This document shows positions 7,347 through 19,060 of a stretch of DNA of 54,628 nucleotides, piece by piece. How positions within the stretch are numbered: position 1 is the first letter of the stretch; each line of letters begins with the position of its first letter. The stretch comes from Nitrospinaceae bacterium (GTDB taxonomy: Bacteria; Nitrospinota; Nitrospinia; Nitrospinales; JACRGP01). The stretch lies in NCBI GenBank assembly GCA_029261575.1, contig JAJDBD010000119.1, positions 1 through 54,628 on the forward strand, read 5' to 3'. Position numbers and translations under genes: made by a program. A model generated the notes under the pieces. That model had not been told where the DNA came from. It saw only the letters and a list, made by a program, of their open reading frames with translations, and did no database searches.

Positions 7347-9106
7347 AAAAACAATTTATATTCCCAATCATTGTGATCCTTGCGATTGGAGCGTTTGTCG
7401 GCGGGCTTATTCTAAACATGGACCCCGCTTCCTTGGGCAACAATCCGCACGAACCTGGCTTGGAACCTGGACAGGCTAATTCCATTCCAAGGGGGCCGCA
7501 TGGCGGCTGGTTGTTTTCTAAAAATAATTTACAGGTCGAGGTCAAAATTTTTGAAACGGGCGTCCCTCCTCAATTCAGGGTTTATGTAACCGACGTATCG
7601 GGCAAAACGACGCCTCTCCGTGAAGTGGATTTGACCATCAATTTGAACCGATTGGATCGGGTTGATGAAATTCATTTTAAACCGGTGGGCGAATACCTTC
7701 TGGGAGATATGACCGTTGTGGAGCCGCATTCATTTGACGTAAAAATCCATGCTCAATGGCAAAAGCAAACTTATGAATGGGAGTTCTCCCAAATTGAGGC
7801 CAGGGCGGAACTGCCTGAGGAAGCGATTAAAAATGCAGACGTCTCCATCAAAACGGCAGGGCCGGCAAAAATGAAAACTCTGCTCAAATTATCCGGGGAA
7901 ATTGGTCTCAACGAGGAGAAGCTGGTGCACATCGTTCCACGGCTGGATGGCGTCGTGAAAAAAGTTTTTAAAGATTTGGGAGACCGGGTAGTTCCGGGAG
8001 ACGCTTTGGCCATTATTGAAAGCCGGGAGTTGGCCGACGCAAAAATCAATTTCCTTGCCGCTACCAAACAGGCCGATTTAGCAAAAGCCGATATTGAACG
8101 GGAAAACCAATTGCTTGCAAATACCTCGCGCATGCTGGACCTCTTGCAAAAAAATCTGGATTTGGAGGAAGTCTATCGCGGACTGAAAGACCTTCAAATT
8201 GGGAAAAGCCGTGAACTGCTCATCCCCGCTTATGCGAAATTGAGTTTGGCAAAGTCTGTTTATCTGCGTGAGAAAAAATTGCTTAAAAAAGGAATTTCTT
8301 CAGAATCTGAATATTTACTGGCCGAGGAGAACTACAAGAGCGGGGAAGCCAAATACATCGCTTTGCGCGAAAAAATTGCCTACGACGGTCAATGGGCGGT
8401 CCGCCAGAAAAATCGAACCCATGAGATGGAAAAACTCAACCTCCAAACAGCAAGGCAAAAACTTTTTGCATTGGGTTTAACCGATCAAGACGTCGACGCG
8501 TTGTCCAACCAAAATGAACATGCTTTCACCAAGTATGAGTTGAGGTCGCCTTTGGGAGGAGTGATCATCCAAAAGCACTTGTCCATTGGAGAAGCGGTTA
8601 AAAATGACGACGCTATTTTTCTTCTCGCCGATTTATCAGAGGTATGGGGGAACATCGCTATTCCCGCCAAGGATCTTAAGTCCGTAAAGTTGGGACAAAC
8701 CGTCACAGTCAAGGATGAAAATCTTGGAATAGAAGCCCAGGGAAAGTTGACGTATCTCGATTCTATAATAGACAAAAAAAACAGGACGGTCACGGGCCGG
8801 GTGGTGATTTCAAACCCAGAACTTAAATGGCGACCGGGAGCTTTTGTCGCGTTGGAGCTGGTCCTTGAAGAACGTACCGTTCCTATTGCCGTGCCAACCA
8901 AAGCCATCCAGACGATTAGAGATTGGTCGGTCGTGTTTGTGAAATACGGAAATTTCTTTGAAGCCCGACCTCTGGAATTGGGAGAAAACGACGGTGATTG
9001 GGTAGAGGTTTTACAAGGTTTGTCCGCGGGGGAACGCTACGCGGCTCAAAACAGTTTTGTGGTAAAAGCGGAAATCGAAAAATCATCCGCCGTTCACGAC
9101 CATTAA
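7343..9106 (+). CDS. czcB: CzcB-like RND periplasmic adaptor
   Basis: The product is 587 residues, longer than simple AcrA-type adaptors because of an extra N-terminal domain found in CzcB-type proteins. Residues 5-25 form a membrane anchor or signal. The extra domain starts near GPHGGWLFSKNNLQVEV and covers roughly residues 50-160. The split barrel-sandwich domain (VPRLDGVVKKVFKDLGDRV and SPLGGVIIQKHLSIGEAV) flanks a long alpha-hairpin (about 235-370). The beta-barrel and membrane-proximal parts follow. It bridges CzcA and CzcC and may deliver metal. A 12-bp hairpin separates it from czcA. Confidence 0.92.
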   Translation: MKKQFIFPIIVILAIGAFVGGLILNMDPASLGNNPHEPGLEPGQANSIPRGPHGGWLFSKNNLQVEVKIFETGVPPQFRVYVTDVSGKTTPLREVDLTINLNRLDRVDEIHFKPVGEYLLGDMTVVEPHSFDVKIHAQWQKQTYEWEFSQIEARAELPEEAIKNADVSIKTAGPAKMKTLLKLSGEIGLNEEKLVHIVPRLDGVVKKVFKDLGDRVVPGDALAIIESRELADAKINFLAATKQADLAKADIERENQLLANTSRMLDLLQKNLDLEEVYRGLKDLQIGKSRELLIPAYAKLSLAKSVYLREKKLLKKGISSESEYLLAEENYKSGEAKYIALREKIAYDGQWAVRQKNRTHEMEKLNLQTARQKLFALGLTDQDVDALSNQNEHAFTKYELRSPLGGVIIQKHLSIGEAVKNDDAIFLLADLSEVWGNIAIPAKDLKSVKLGQTVTVKDENLGIEAQGKLTYLDSIIDKKNRTVTGRVVISNPELKWRPGAFVALELVLEERTVPIAVPTKAIQTIRDWSVVFVKYGNFFEARPLELGENDGDWVEVLQGLSAGERYAAQNSFVVKAEIEKSSAVHDH

Positions 9107-12369
<3,263 letters not shown>

Positions 12370-12375
12370 ATTAGT

Positions 12376-12410
12376 TACGGATTTTTGCCTGCTCCAGTTG
12401 GAATTATTCA
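12376..12410 (-). repeat. Right flanking direct repeat, small-gene fragment
   Basis: Read on the minus strand, this piece encodes NNSNWSRQK, matching NNNKWSRQK at the start of the gene at 4869-5159. After that it loses frame by one missing T, and then similarity stops. It is therefore a gene fragment, and it lies in direct orientation to 5123-5158 across the 7.2 kb czc segment. Confidence 0.75.
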
Positions 12411-12453
12411 AATCCTACTAGCCGTAAAAAGATTGATGAGAAGCCGCATATTT

Positions 12454-13119
12454 TTACTTTTTTTCAATATTAGTTTTTTCAGGGATTTTTTTTACGGCCC
12501 GGTTTCTAAGGCTTAAAAAAGAAGTTAGTTGATCAGGAGAAAGCTTTAATTCATTTTTAAATTTTTCGAAAGAATCTATGATTAGTTTTGAAATTTCTTG
12601 TCTATATAGTACGTCCCATTCCTCAATCCTTAAAGATTCTTCTAGATTCTTAAGGGATTTTTCCCATAACTCATCAGTCATTTTGTAAAAGTGAGGCTTT
12701 TTTTCCGAGATAACCACCCTATGCTTTGCAACCGTTATACTTTCTTCAAATAAATTTTTAAGTTTGGTTTCAATTTCCACATTTGCCAGACCTTCCGCAA
12801 CGAATTGGGCAACAAGGGTATTCATGCTAACCCCCTCATGCTTCGCAAAAGAAACAAGCCGAGCATGCAAGGATTTCGGAACTCTCTGCACAAATTGACC
12901 GCTGTACCGGGTTTTGGGTTCTGGAATGCGTTGGCCTCTCTCCTTCGCAGTTTCTAACCAGCACATGGCGGCATCCATCCCATTTTCGACGGCTTCATTT
13001 ACAGTTTCGCCGTCCGACATGCAACCAGGAAGGTCGGGAAAGGTTATTAAATAGCCTCCGCCATCGTCTTCGCTCAAGGGCCTTACTTCAAAAGAATATT
13101 TTATTTCATCATTCTTCAT
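12454..13119 (-). CDS. hicB: HicB-type antitoxin with extended C-terminus
   Basis: The product is 221 residues, longer than the 70-150 usual for HicB. Residues about 7-70 form the HicB partial RNase H-like domain (GGGYLITFPDLPGCMSDGET, then EAVENGMDAAMCWLE). Residues about 72-115 look like a ribbon-helix-helix DNA-binding unit (SGQFVQRVPKSLHARLVSFA). The last 100 residues are a charged helical extension of unknown role. It should bind and block the HicA toxin and repress the operon. Its ATG overlaps the toxin stop codon by four bases. The gene is AT-rich compared with czcA, which suggests transfer. Confidence 0.88.
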   Translation of the reverse strand: MKNDEIKYSFEVRPLSEDDGGGYLITFPDLPGCMSDGETVNEAVENGMDAAMCWLETAKERGQRIPEPKTRYSGQFVQRVPKSLHARLVSFAKHEGVSMNTLVAQFVAEGLANVEIETKLKNLFEESITVAKHRVVISEKKPHFYKMTDELWEKSLKNLEESLRIEEWDVLYRQEISKLIIDSFEKFKNELKLSPDQLTSFLSLRNRAVKKIPEKTNIEKK

Positions 13120-13355
13120 GACTTTAACCTCTCAATGAAGGCTATGAGTTGCTTAACATAAATAGGCTTGATGGGCTTTTTCGCAGGGACGGTCAGATTG
13201 TCTGGATAATTTGGATGATAAAAAATCACGTGACTTCCAGTTCTGGAGTTTCTGACCTCAAATTCAAATTCGTGAGCGATGGTTTTTAAGTCGTCAATCT
13301 TCCAATCCCTTGGATTGTTTTTCATCCTTTCAAGTTTTTTGTCTTTTTTGGACAT
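13116..13355 (-). CDS. hicA: HicA-type mRNA interferase toxin
   Basis: The product is 79 residues from the ATG at 13355. The double-stranded RNA-binding-like fold ends with the catalytic histidine in SRTGSHVIFYHP, followed by LTVPAKKPIKPIYVKQLI, the usual HicA tail. The toxin cleaves mRNA when free of HicB. The frame is open upstream to 13382, but those codons overlap the operator palindrome, so I use the shorter start. The order toxin then antitoxin with an ATGA overlap is standard for hicAB. Confidence 0.88.
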   Translation of the reverse strand: MSKKDKKLERMKNNPRDWKIDDLKTIAHEFEFEVRNSRTGSHVIFYHPNYPDNLTVPAKKPIKPIYVKQLIAFIERLKS

Positions 13356-13363
13356 ATAAAATA

Positions 13364-13379
13364 GTACTATATTTAGTAC
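13364..13379 (-). promoter_or_regulatory. Probable HicAB operator
   Basis: GTACTATATTTAGTAC has perfect 6-bp arms around a 4-base centre and ends eight bases before the hicA start codon. On the minus strand it includes TATAGT, a good -10 element, with TTTATT 17 bases upstream as a weak -35. A palindrome over the promoter fits autorepression through the ribbon-helix-helix part of HicB. Confidence 0.6.
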
Positions 13380-13389
13380 CATAAGCCAA

Positions 13390-13421
13390 ATAAAAAAGGT
13401 TTACAGGCGCTCCTGTAAACC
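13390..13421 (-). terminator. Terminator downstream of tRNA-Arg
   Basis: GGTTTACAGG and CCTGTAAACC form a perfect 10-bp stem around CGCT. On the minus strand the stem is followed by six T, so it ends transcription from the tRNA-Arg side before hicA. T residues on the other side (13424-13433) could make it bidirectional. Confidence 0.8.
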
Positions 13422-13525
13422 CTTGTTTTTTTTGGTGCGCATAGACGGAGAATGTTCGAACCGCCTTTTTGAATTCAAACTAGAAAGAAGCGTCGCCGAA
13501 GAGCATCTGCCCCTCCGGCGAGGAG

Positions 13526-13602
13526 TGGTGCCCCCGACTGGATTCGAACCAGCGACCTACGGATTAGGAATCCGGCGCTCTATCCTGCTGAGCTACGGGG
13601 GC
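13526..13602 (-). tRNA. tRNA-Arg (CCT anticodon)
   Basis: The minus strand reads GCCCCCG at the 5' end, pairing with CGGGGGC before the A discriminator and an encoded CCA. The D arm GCTC/GAGC, the anticodon loop TTCCTAA (anticodon CCT) and the T loop GGTTCGAATCC are intact. One C/T mismatch lies at the base of the anticodon stem. The lipoprotein gene upstream runs into the 5' half of this tRNA. Confidence 0.94.
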
Positions 13603-14139
13603 GTTTTTAAAAATGTCGATTCTTAACAGTTTCGCTTCGTCTGCAATAACCATCTTGGGCCATTTCCCGGAACCGCTAACGGCATGGTAATCAATTTTAA
13701 ACTTTGCCGTGTCTGGTGTAAACCAATCCGGACCTTTTAGTCCAGCAAAATCTCCCCTGTCTCTATTATGAAAAAAATAATCGACCACCTTTGAGCGGTT
13801 GGTAAAAACCAGCAGGGTTTCCGTTTCTTCCACCCCAAAGTCCATTTCCCACGGTTTCAAGAATTCCTGATTTAACTTTTTGTGAATATGGTCTTTGGGC
13901 GTATAGGGATCGAAAACATACAGCCGGTCCCATTCGAAATCGGTCAATTCGGCGACGACAATCAGCGCATTTTCGTCGCTGGAAACTTTTTCCGCTATCG
14001 CCTCGGAAACGGGATGGGATTGGGTCAAACCGCAGGCCGCCAGGACCAAGGCCAACGCCAAAACGCAGAGGATTTTAAATTTTCGAAAATTTATAGCTCT
14101 TGTCTCCGGAAAATAATTACGTCCCGATTGTACAATCAT
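13564..14139 (-). CDS. Lipoprotein of unknown function, running into tRNA-Arg
   Basis: The product is 191 residues from ATG 14139. A lipoprotein signal is clear: a basic n-region (NFRKFK), a hydrophobic core and the lipobox LAAC. The mature part has no recognised fold; it is aromatic and mixed (DFEWDRLYVFDPYTP, GDFAGLKGPDWF). The last 12 residues (APVAQQDRAPDS) are encoded by the 5' half of tRNA-Arg, and the stop TAA falls in the anticodon loop. This peptide is a known by-product of frames entering tRNA-Arg genes. It suggests the native stop was lost, or that the mRNA and tRNA share a transcript. A TTG at 14154 is an alternative start. Confidence 0.72.
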   Translation of the reverse strand: MIVQSGRNYFPETRAINFRKFKILCVLALALVLAACGLTQSHPVSEAIAEKVSSDENALIVVAELTDFEWDRLYVFDPYTPKDHIHKKLNQEFLKPWEMDFGVEETETLLVFTNRSKVVDYFFHNRDRGDFAGLKGPDWFTPDTAKFKIDYHAVSGSGKWPKMVIADEAKLLRIDIFKNAPVAQQDRAPDS

Positions 14140-14250
14140 TTCAAAAAATCCCAATCTCTCTTTTTCGGCGGCGGCTCGTTCGGGCTTTGACTTGCCTGAC
14201 CCGCCATATTAAAATAACTTCCTTAACCTATGCCTAAGGAGTTTTGCAAT

Positions 14251-15123
14251 ATGTTCAATATTCGCATCAGCCAGATTTTTGTCCACTCAGCCGACGAGGC
14301 GGTCGCCGCAAAAAAGGAACTCGACGCCGGTCAGGGGTTCGTGGGCCTGGTAGAAAAATACAGCGCCTGCCCTTCCAAAACATCCGGCGGCGATCTGGGA
14401 TGGATGAACGAAGACCAGGCCCTCTCCTTCATGGGAGAAAAACTTACCGGGAACGACAAGGGGAAAATTCTGGGTCCCATTCATTCCCAATACGGTTATC
14501 ACATTTTATCCATCACCGACGTGACGGAAGAAAAGGCGCCGGAGGTTTTTAGCGCCGATACTTCCATGATCGAACTGGGTGAAAAAATTCCAGGCGTCAA
14601 CGACTTGCTGTTCCAGAAATTTCAAGTCGGCCTCCCGGTCATGGGCTATCAATCGGAAGATACCATCGGTTCGATTTGCAACAAGCAGGGCAAACAACTT
14701 AACGACGTCCTGGATTTTTTAAACCTGGAATTTTCCAAGAGCAATGTGCCCACCATTTCCCCGAAGGATCTCAAAAGTAAAATCGACTCGGCGCCGGACA
14801 GCCTGGCGATTCTGGATATCCGCGAAGACTGGGAACGCGACATCGCAAAAATCAGCGCCGCCCTTCTCATAACGCGGGAAAACTGCGATTCCATTTTGAA
14901 CTCGCTGAAAAAGGATATGGAGTTGGTGGTGGTCGACTGGAAAAGCGACCGCAGTCCCAGTTTTCTTAAATGGCTGAGCCAGCGCGGGTTCACCGACGCC
15001 AAGGGTTTGGAGGGCGGGATCGACGCCTGGGCGGAAACGGTGGACGTCAGTCTGGCGCGGTACGACATCGACGAGGACGACGGCTACCGCTATGAAGATG
15101 TAATGGAGGAGCCTCCTGAATAA
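14251..15123 (+). CDS. Parvulin-type PPIase fused to a cysteine-less rhodanese domain
   Basis: The product is 290 residues. AAGGAG at 14236-14241 sets the start at ATG 14251. Residues 1-95 are a parvulin-type peptidyl-prolyl isomerase (SQIFVHSADEAVAAKKEL, CPSKTSGGDLGWM, GPIHSQYGYHILSI). A linker of about 80 residues follows. The last part is a rhodanese fold: LAILDIREDWERDIAKISAA and then GLEGGIDAWAE. Where active rhodaneses have the catalytic Cys (CxxGxRS), this protein has WKSDRS with Trp230, so sulfur transfer is not expected. There is no signal peptide, so it is likely cytoplasmic. It lies about 100 bases before the Opp ATPases, and its partner is unknown. Confidence 0.88.
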   Translation: MFNIRISQIFVHSADEAVAAKKELDAGQGFVGLVEKYSACPSKTSGGDLGWMNEDQALSFMGEKLTGNDKGKILGPIHSQYGYHILSITDVTEEKAPEVFSADTSMIELGEKIPGVNDLLFQKFQVGLPVMGYQSEDTIGSICNKQGKQLNDVLDFLNLEFSKSNVPTISPKDLKSKIDSAPDSLAILDIREDWERDIAKISAALLITRENCDSILNSLKKDMELVVVDWKSDRSPSFLKWLSQRGFTDAKGLEGGIDAWAETVDVSLARYDIDEDDGYRYEDVMEEPPE

Positions 15124-15228
15124 CTCAATCCGCGACTTTTAGAAACGTCACCGTTGCCCACCCGTTCCGGCGGAAACTTTTATAACCTCTCAATAACCGG
15201 CCTGCCCACCTGCGGCTCGCTTTAAAAC

Positions 15229-16227
15229 ATGCCTGCCCTACTAGACGTCGACAATTTGCGCGTTCACTTCCAAACCGACGAAGGGGTGATTCAGGCCGTG
15301 CGCGACGTCTCCCTGCAAATACAGGAGGGAGAAACCCTGGCTCTGGTGGGCGAGTCGGGATGCGGCAAATCCGTCGCCGCCATGAGCGCCATGCGGTTGG
15401 TCCCTACCCCGCCCGGCGAATATGTATCCGGCAATATTCATTTCGACGGCAGGGACGTCTTTTCTCTCTCCAAAAGCGAGCTTCAGGATTTGCGCGGCAA
15501 CGATATCGCCATGATTTTCCAGGAGCCGATGACGTCCCTCAATCCGCTTCTCACCGTCGGCGACCAAATCATGGAGGCCGTGTGTCTGCATCAAAACAAA
15601 AGCGCCCGCGACGCCCGGAAAATCACGCTTGACGTTCTGCGGCAAGTCGCCATTCCTTCGCCCGAGGAGCGGATCGACCAGTACCCGCACGAAATGTCCG
15701 GCGGCATGAAGCAACGAATCATGATCGCCATGGCCATCTCATGCAAGCCCAAGCTGTTGATTGCCGACGAGCCGACCACGGCTCTGGACGTCACCACCCA
15801 GGGCCAGATCCTGAATTTGTTGGACGAGTTGAGAAGGTCGACAGGAATGGCCATCTTGCTCATCACCCACAACCTGGGACTGGTCGCGGAATATGCCGAC
15901 CGCGTCGCCGTCATGTATTCCGGGAAGATCGTGGAAGAAGCGCCGGTCGAAACGCTGTTTGAATTTCCGGCGCACCCCTACACCCGAGGGCTGTTGAACT
16001 CCATTCCGCAAAACAAGTCGGGAGGAACCTTGCAGTCCATTCCCGGCGAGCCGCCCAATCCGGCCAACCTTCCGCCGGGATGCGCGTTTTATCCCAGATG
16101 CCAGTGGTCCCGTCCCGGGTTTGAGGAAAAACTTCCGCCGCAATTTTCGGTTCCGGATTCGCATCCCGATCACAAAGTCGCCTGCTGGCTCTACGAAAAC
16201 GGCGAGCGCCCGAATTTCGAATCATGA
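15229..16227 (+). CDS. oppD: Oligopeptide/dipeptide ABC transporter ATPase, OppD type
   Basis: The product is 332 residues, the usual length. Walker A is GESGCGKS, the Q-loop [10 protein letters not shown], the signature MSGGMKQR and Walker [13 protein letters not shown]. The C-terminal oligopeptide-transporter extension contains [11 protein letters not shown], a cysteine motif that in some relatives holds an iron-sulfur cluster. It would power peptide uptake together with the next protein. The stop overlaps the next start (ATGA). No permease or binding protein is encoded nearby, so the substrate (di- or oligopeptide, nickel) cannot be inferred. No ribosome site is visible. Confidence 0.92.
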   Translation: MPALLDVDNLRVHFQTDEGVIQAVRDVSLQIQEGETLALVGESGCGKSVAAMSAMRLVPTPPGEYVSGNIHFDGRDVFSLSKSELQDLRGNDIAMIFQEPMTSLNPLLTVGDQIMEAVCLHQNKSARDARKITLDVLRQVAIPSPEERIDQYPHEMSGGMKQRIMIAMAISCKPKLLIADEPTTALDVTTQGQILNLLDELRRSTGMAILLITHNLGLVAEYADRVAVMYSGKIVEEAPVETLFEFPAHPYTRGLLNSIPQNKSGGTLQSIPGEPPNPANLPPGCAFYPRCQWSRPGFEEKLPPQFSVPDSHPDHKVACWLYENGERPNFES

Positions 16228-17201
16228 CGCCCCTCCTCAAAGTTCAAAATATAAAAAAATATTTCCCCATGCACGGAGGATTGTTTTCCAAAGTCGTCAG
16301 CCAGGTCCGCGCCGTAGACGACGTGTCCTTCGATCTAAATCGGGGAGAAATTCTCGGGCTTGTGGGCGAGTCGGGATGCGGCAAAACAACGCTCGGAAGA
16401 ATGACCCTGCGCCTGCTCGAACCCACCGGCGGACAGGTGTTTTTTAACGATGAAGATATACTCAAGCTGGACCACAAGGCGCTCACCCGTTTGCGTCCCA
16501 AGATGCAAATTATTTTTCAGGACCCTTACGGCTCCCTGAATCCGTGGTTTAACGTAGAACGGATCATTGGGGAGGGAATGCGCATCCATAAACTGGCCGA
16601 CGCCAAGAACCTTGCGGAAAAAGTCGAGGAGATGATGGTCAAGGTCGGGCTTTTGCCCAAAAATAAAAAACGCTATCCGCACGAATTTTCCGGCGGCCAA
16701 CGGCAAAGGATCGGGATCGCGCGGGCGCTGGCGCTCCACCCGGATTACCTGGTCTGCGACGAACCCGTTTCGGCGCTGGACGTATCGATTCAAGCGCAAA
16801 TCGTCAACCTGTTGCAAAAACTTCAACAGGAGTCCGGCATGGCCATGCTGTTTATTTCCCACGACCTGGACGTGGTAAAACATCTGTCGCAAACCATCGC
16901 GGTGATGTATCTGGGAAAAATTGTGGAAACGGGACCCACGGAAGAATTGATACGCGAACCTGCGCATCCTTATACCCGCGCCCTGTTGGACGCCAAACCG
17001 TCGACGAATCCTAAAAACCGGGCGAAAAAAGCGCCTCTGCCAGGTGACGTCCCTTCCCCGATGAATCCCCCTTCCGGGTGTCATTTTCACCCGCGTTGCC
17101 CGGAAGCGCATGAGCGGTGCAAGACCGAGGAACCGGAAATCCAACTTATAAATAACAACCGAAGCGTCCGCTGTCACCTGTTCGATCCGGCGGGCAAATA
17201 A
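16224..17201 (+). CDS. oppF: Oligopeptide/dipeptide ABC transporter ATPase, OppF type
   Basis: The product is 325 residues. Walker A is GESGCGKTT, the Q-loop FQDPYGSLNPW, the signature FSGGQRQR and Walker B YLVCDEPVSALD. The C-terminal extension has PSGCHFHPRCPEAHERC. It pairs with the OppD-like protein as the second nucleotide-binding subunit. The four-base overlap with oppD and the close AEC-type gene downstream (26-base gap) imply one transcript. Confidence 0.92.
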   Translation: MTPLLKVQNIKKYFPMHGGLFSKVVSQVRAVDDVSFDLNRGEILGLVGESGCGKTTLGRMTLRLLEPTGGQVFFNDEDILKLDHKALTRLRPKMQIIFQDPYGSLNPWFNVERIIGEGMRIHKLADAKNLAEKVEEMMVKVGLLPKNKKRYPHEFSGGQRQRIGIARALALHPDYLVCDEPVSALDVSIQAQIVNLLQKLQQESGMAMLFISHDLDVVKHLSQTIAVMYLGKIVETGPTEELIREPAHPYTRALLDAKPSTNPKNRAKKAPLPGDVPSPMNPPSGCHFHPRCPEAHERCKTEEPEIQLINNNRSVRCHLFDPAGK

Positions 17202-17226
17202 ATCCCGTATAACCACATCCCTCCAA

Positions 17227-18108
17227 ATGCTCGAATCCTTTCAGCAAACTTCCGAAACCGTCCTGCCCGCGTTTTTCATCATCGGGTTGGGTTATGCCTA
17301 CAACACGATCCGTCGCGGCGAGGTCGACGCCCTGGCCGATATCGTCATGCGCATCATCGTACCCGCCTTCGTTTTCTCGCATCTTCTGCGCTCCGACGTT
17401 GAGTTAAAAGTATTCAATACCGTTTTCATTTCCGCCTGGGTGGTTATTTTAGGCGGCGGCATTTTGAGCTTTGCCGTATTGCGAAAAGTGGAAGGCCATA
17501 GCCGGGGAGTTTATTTGCCGGTGATGTTCATGAACAGCGTCAACCTCCCCTTCCCCATAATTTTGGCCGCCTATGGCGAGCAGGCCATCCCCTACGCTTT
17601 GATGTTCTACCTCGCCAGCATCATCGGAGTGTTCACCGTCGGCATGATTTTGGTGGCCGGGCCGGGATCCATCCATCGCGTATTTCGGGAACCCATACTT
17701 TACATTTTGGGCCTGGCCATCTACATGAAAATCCAGAATATCGACGTCTACCCGTGGCTGGAAACTCCGTTGTACATGTTGGAAACCTCGGCCATCCCCC
17801 TGGTGCTTTTGGTCCTCGGGATGCAACTGGCCCTGGTCCGGCCTACCCGGATAAAACTCACGCTGATCGCCGCCTCCTGCCGGTTCGGATTCGGAGCGCT
17901 CCTGGGACTCCTTTGCGTCTGGGTATTCGGCTTTGAAGGTTTGCCCAGAAAAGTAGTCATTCTGGAATCCATCATGCCCGGCGCGGTCATCAGCTATATC
18001 GTGAGCAAAAAGTTTGGCTCCGACGCGGAGTTGGTGGCCTCCATCGTATTCATAACAACCTTCGCCTCCATGTTCATAATCCCCCTGACGCTGATTTTGC
18101 TCGATTGA
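17227..18108 (+). CDS. AEC-family (auxin efflux carrier-like) transporter
   Basis: The product is 293 residues with about ten membrane helices. Its layout fits the auxin efflux carrier family: ETVLPAFFIIGLGYAYN at the start, NSVNLPFPIILAAYG in the middle and ESIMPGAVISYIVSKKFG near the end. Known bacterial members move malonate, malate or other organic acids out of or into the cell; the substrate is not evident here. It is in the same direction as the Opp ATPases. Confidence 0.87.
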   Translation: MLESFQQTSETVLPAFFIIGLGYAYNTIRRGEVDALADIVMRIIVPAFVFSHLLRSDVELKVFNTVFISAWVVILGGGILSFAVLRKVEGHSRGVYLPVMFMNSVNLPFPIILAAYGEQAIPYALMFYLASIIGVFTVGMILVAGPGSIHRVFREPILYILGLAIYMKIQNIDVYPWLETPLYMLETSAIPLVLLVLGMQLALVRPTRIKLTLIAASCRFGFGALLGLLCVWVFGFEGLPRKVVILESIMPGAVISYIVSKKFGSDAELVASIVFITTFASMFIIPLTLILLD

Positions 18109-18256
18109 CCAATAGGTCCCCCCGTCTAAAGAAAGCCCCCGCCTTCCCGTTAAGCCATTTGAGCCAAGTTTTGGAACCTTATGGAACATTGCGTTTGCAC
18201 TACATTCATGGTAAATTTCATAGTTTCAATCAGTTAGCCATTTTCAGGGATAAAAA

Positions 18257-19036
18257 GTGGACTTTGGATCTTTTATTGGCGTCCTTTCGGGGATTTCGCT
18301 GATCATCACCGCCATCTTTCTGGGCGGTGAAGTGAACAATTTTGTCAACGTCCCCGGACTCATGATCGTCCTCGGGGGCACCGTTGCCGCCACGTTCCTC
18401 ACCTTCCAGTTAAAAAATGTGGTCACCGCTTTCAAGGCGGCCTTCTTTGTATTCAACGAAGGCCACGAAGACCCCAACGAAATGGTGACCACCATGATCG
18501 AACTTTGTACCTTGAGCCGACGGCAAGGACTCCGAACCCTAAGCTCCCTGGATACGGAAATGGATTTCCTGAGAAAAGCCTGCAACCTGGTATCGGACGG
18601 AAGCAAGGAAGAACTCATCCGCGAAAGCCTGCAAATCGAAATCGATTCCATGAGGCAACGCCACTTCATCATTCAGGACGTGTTCAGAAAAATGGCGCTT
18701 TACTCCCCCTCCTTCGGGATGCTGGGGACCTTGATAGGACTCATCCAGATGCTGAACCAATTGTCCAACCCGGAAACCGTCGGACCGGCCATGGCCGTGG
18801 CGCTGTTGACCACTTTCTACGGCGCCCTGCTCTCGACCATGTTCTTCCTGCCCATCGCGGGGAAACTGCGGGCCAGGACCCTGCTGGAAACCATCAATCT
18901 GCAGATCATTTTCGAAGGGGCCATTTCCATTTTGGAAAACAACAACCCCATCATTGTTTATGAAAAACTTTCATCCTTCATACCCGCCAAACTCCGGCTC
19001 CCCATAGACCGCGGTCGGGGAAGGCGAAAAACTTAA
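18257..19036 (+). CDS. motA: MotA-family stator channel protein
   Basis: The product is 259 residues, standard for MotA/PomA. The GTG start has AGGGA six bases upstream. Four membrane helices are seen: residues 5-22, 32-50 (VPGLMIVLGGTVAATFL), about 150-172 (SPSFGMLGTLIGLIQML) and about 182-202. The motif GMLGTLIGLI with the Pro in YSPSFG is the torque-relevant helix 3 of MotA. The cytoplasmic loop between helices 2 and 3 is present. It should form a proton or sodium channel with the next protein. No other flagellar gene lies in the window, so it could serve flagella or another rotary or energy-transfer machine. Confidence 0.9.
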   Translation: MDFGSFIGVLSGISLIITAIFLGGEVNNFVNVPGLMIVLGGTVAATFLTFQLKNVVTAFKAAFFVFNEGHEDPNEMVTTMIELCTLSRRQGLRTLSSLDTEMDFLRKACNLVSDGSKEELIRESLQIEIDSMRQRHFIIQDVFRKMALYSPSFGMLGTLIGLIQMLNQLSNPETVGPAMAVALLTTFYGALLSTMFFLPIAGKLRARTLLETINLQIIFEGAISILENNNPIIVYEKLSSFIPAKLRLPIDRGRGRRKT

Positions 19037-19060
19037 TTTTTCTTGCAAACGGAAGACGCG

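Noticed and set aside
13423-13626. 67-codon plus-strand open frame across tRNA-Arg
   Set aside because: PPTGFEPATYGLGIRRSILL is the well-known antisense translation of a tRNA gene, not a protein.
18109-18256. Possible sigma-54 promoter before motA (TGGAAC and TTTGC)
   Set aside because: The spacing between the GG and GC elements is 12 bases or more instead of 10, so it does not fit the consensus.
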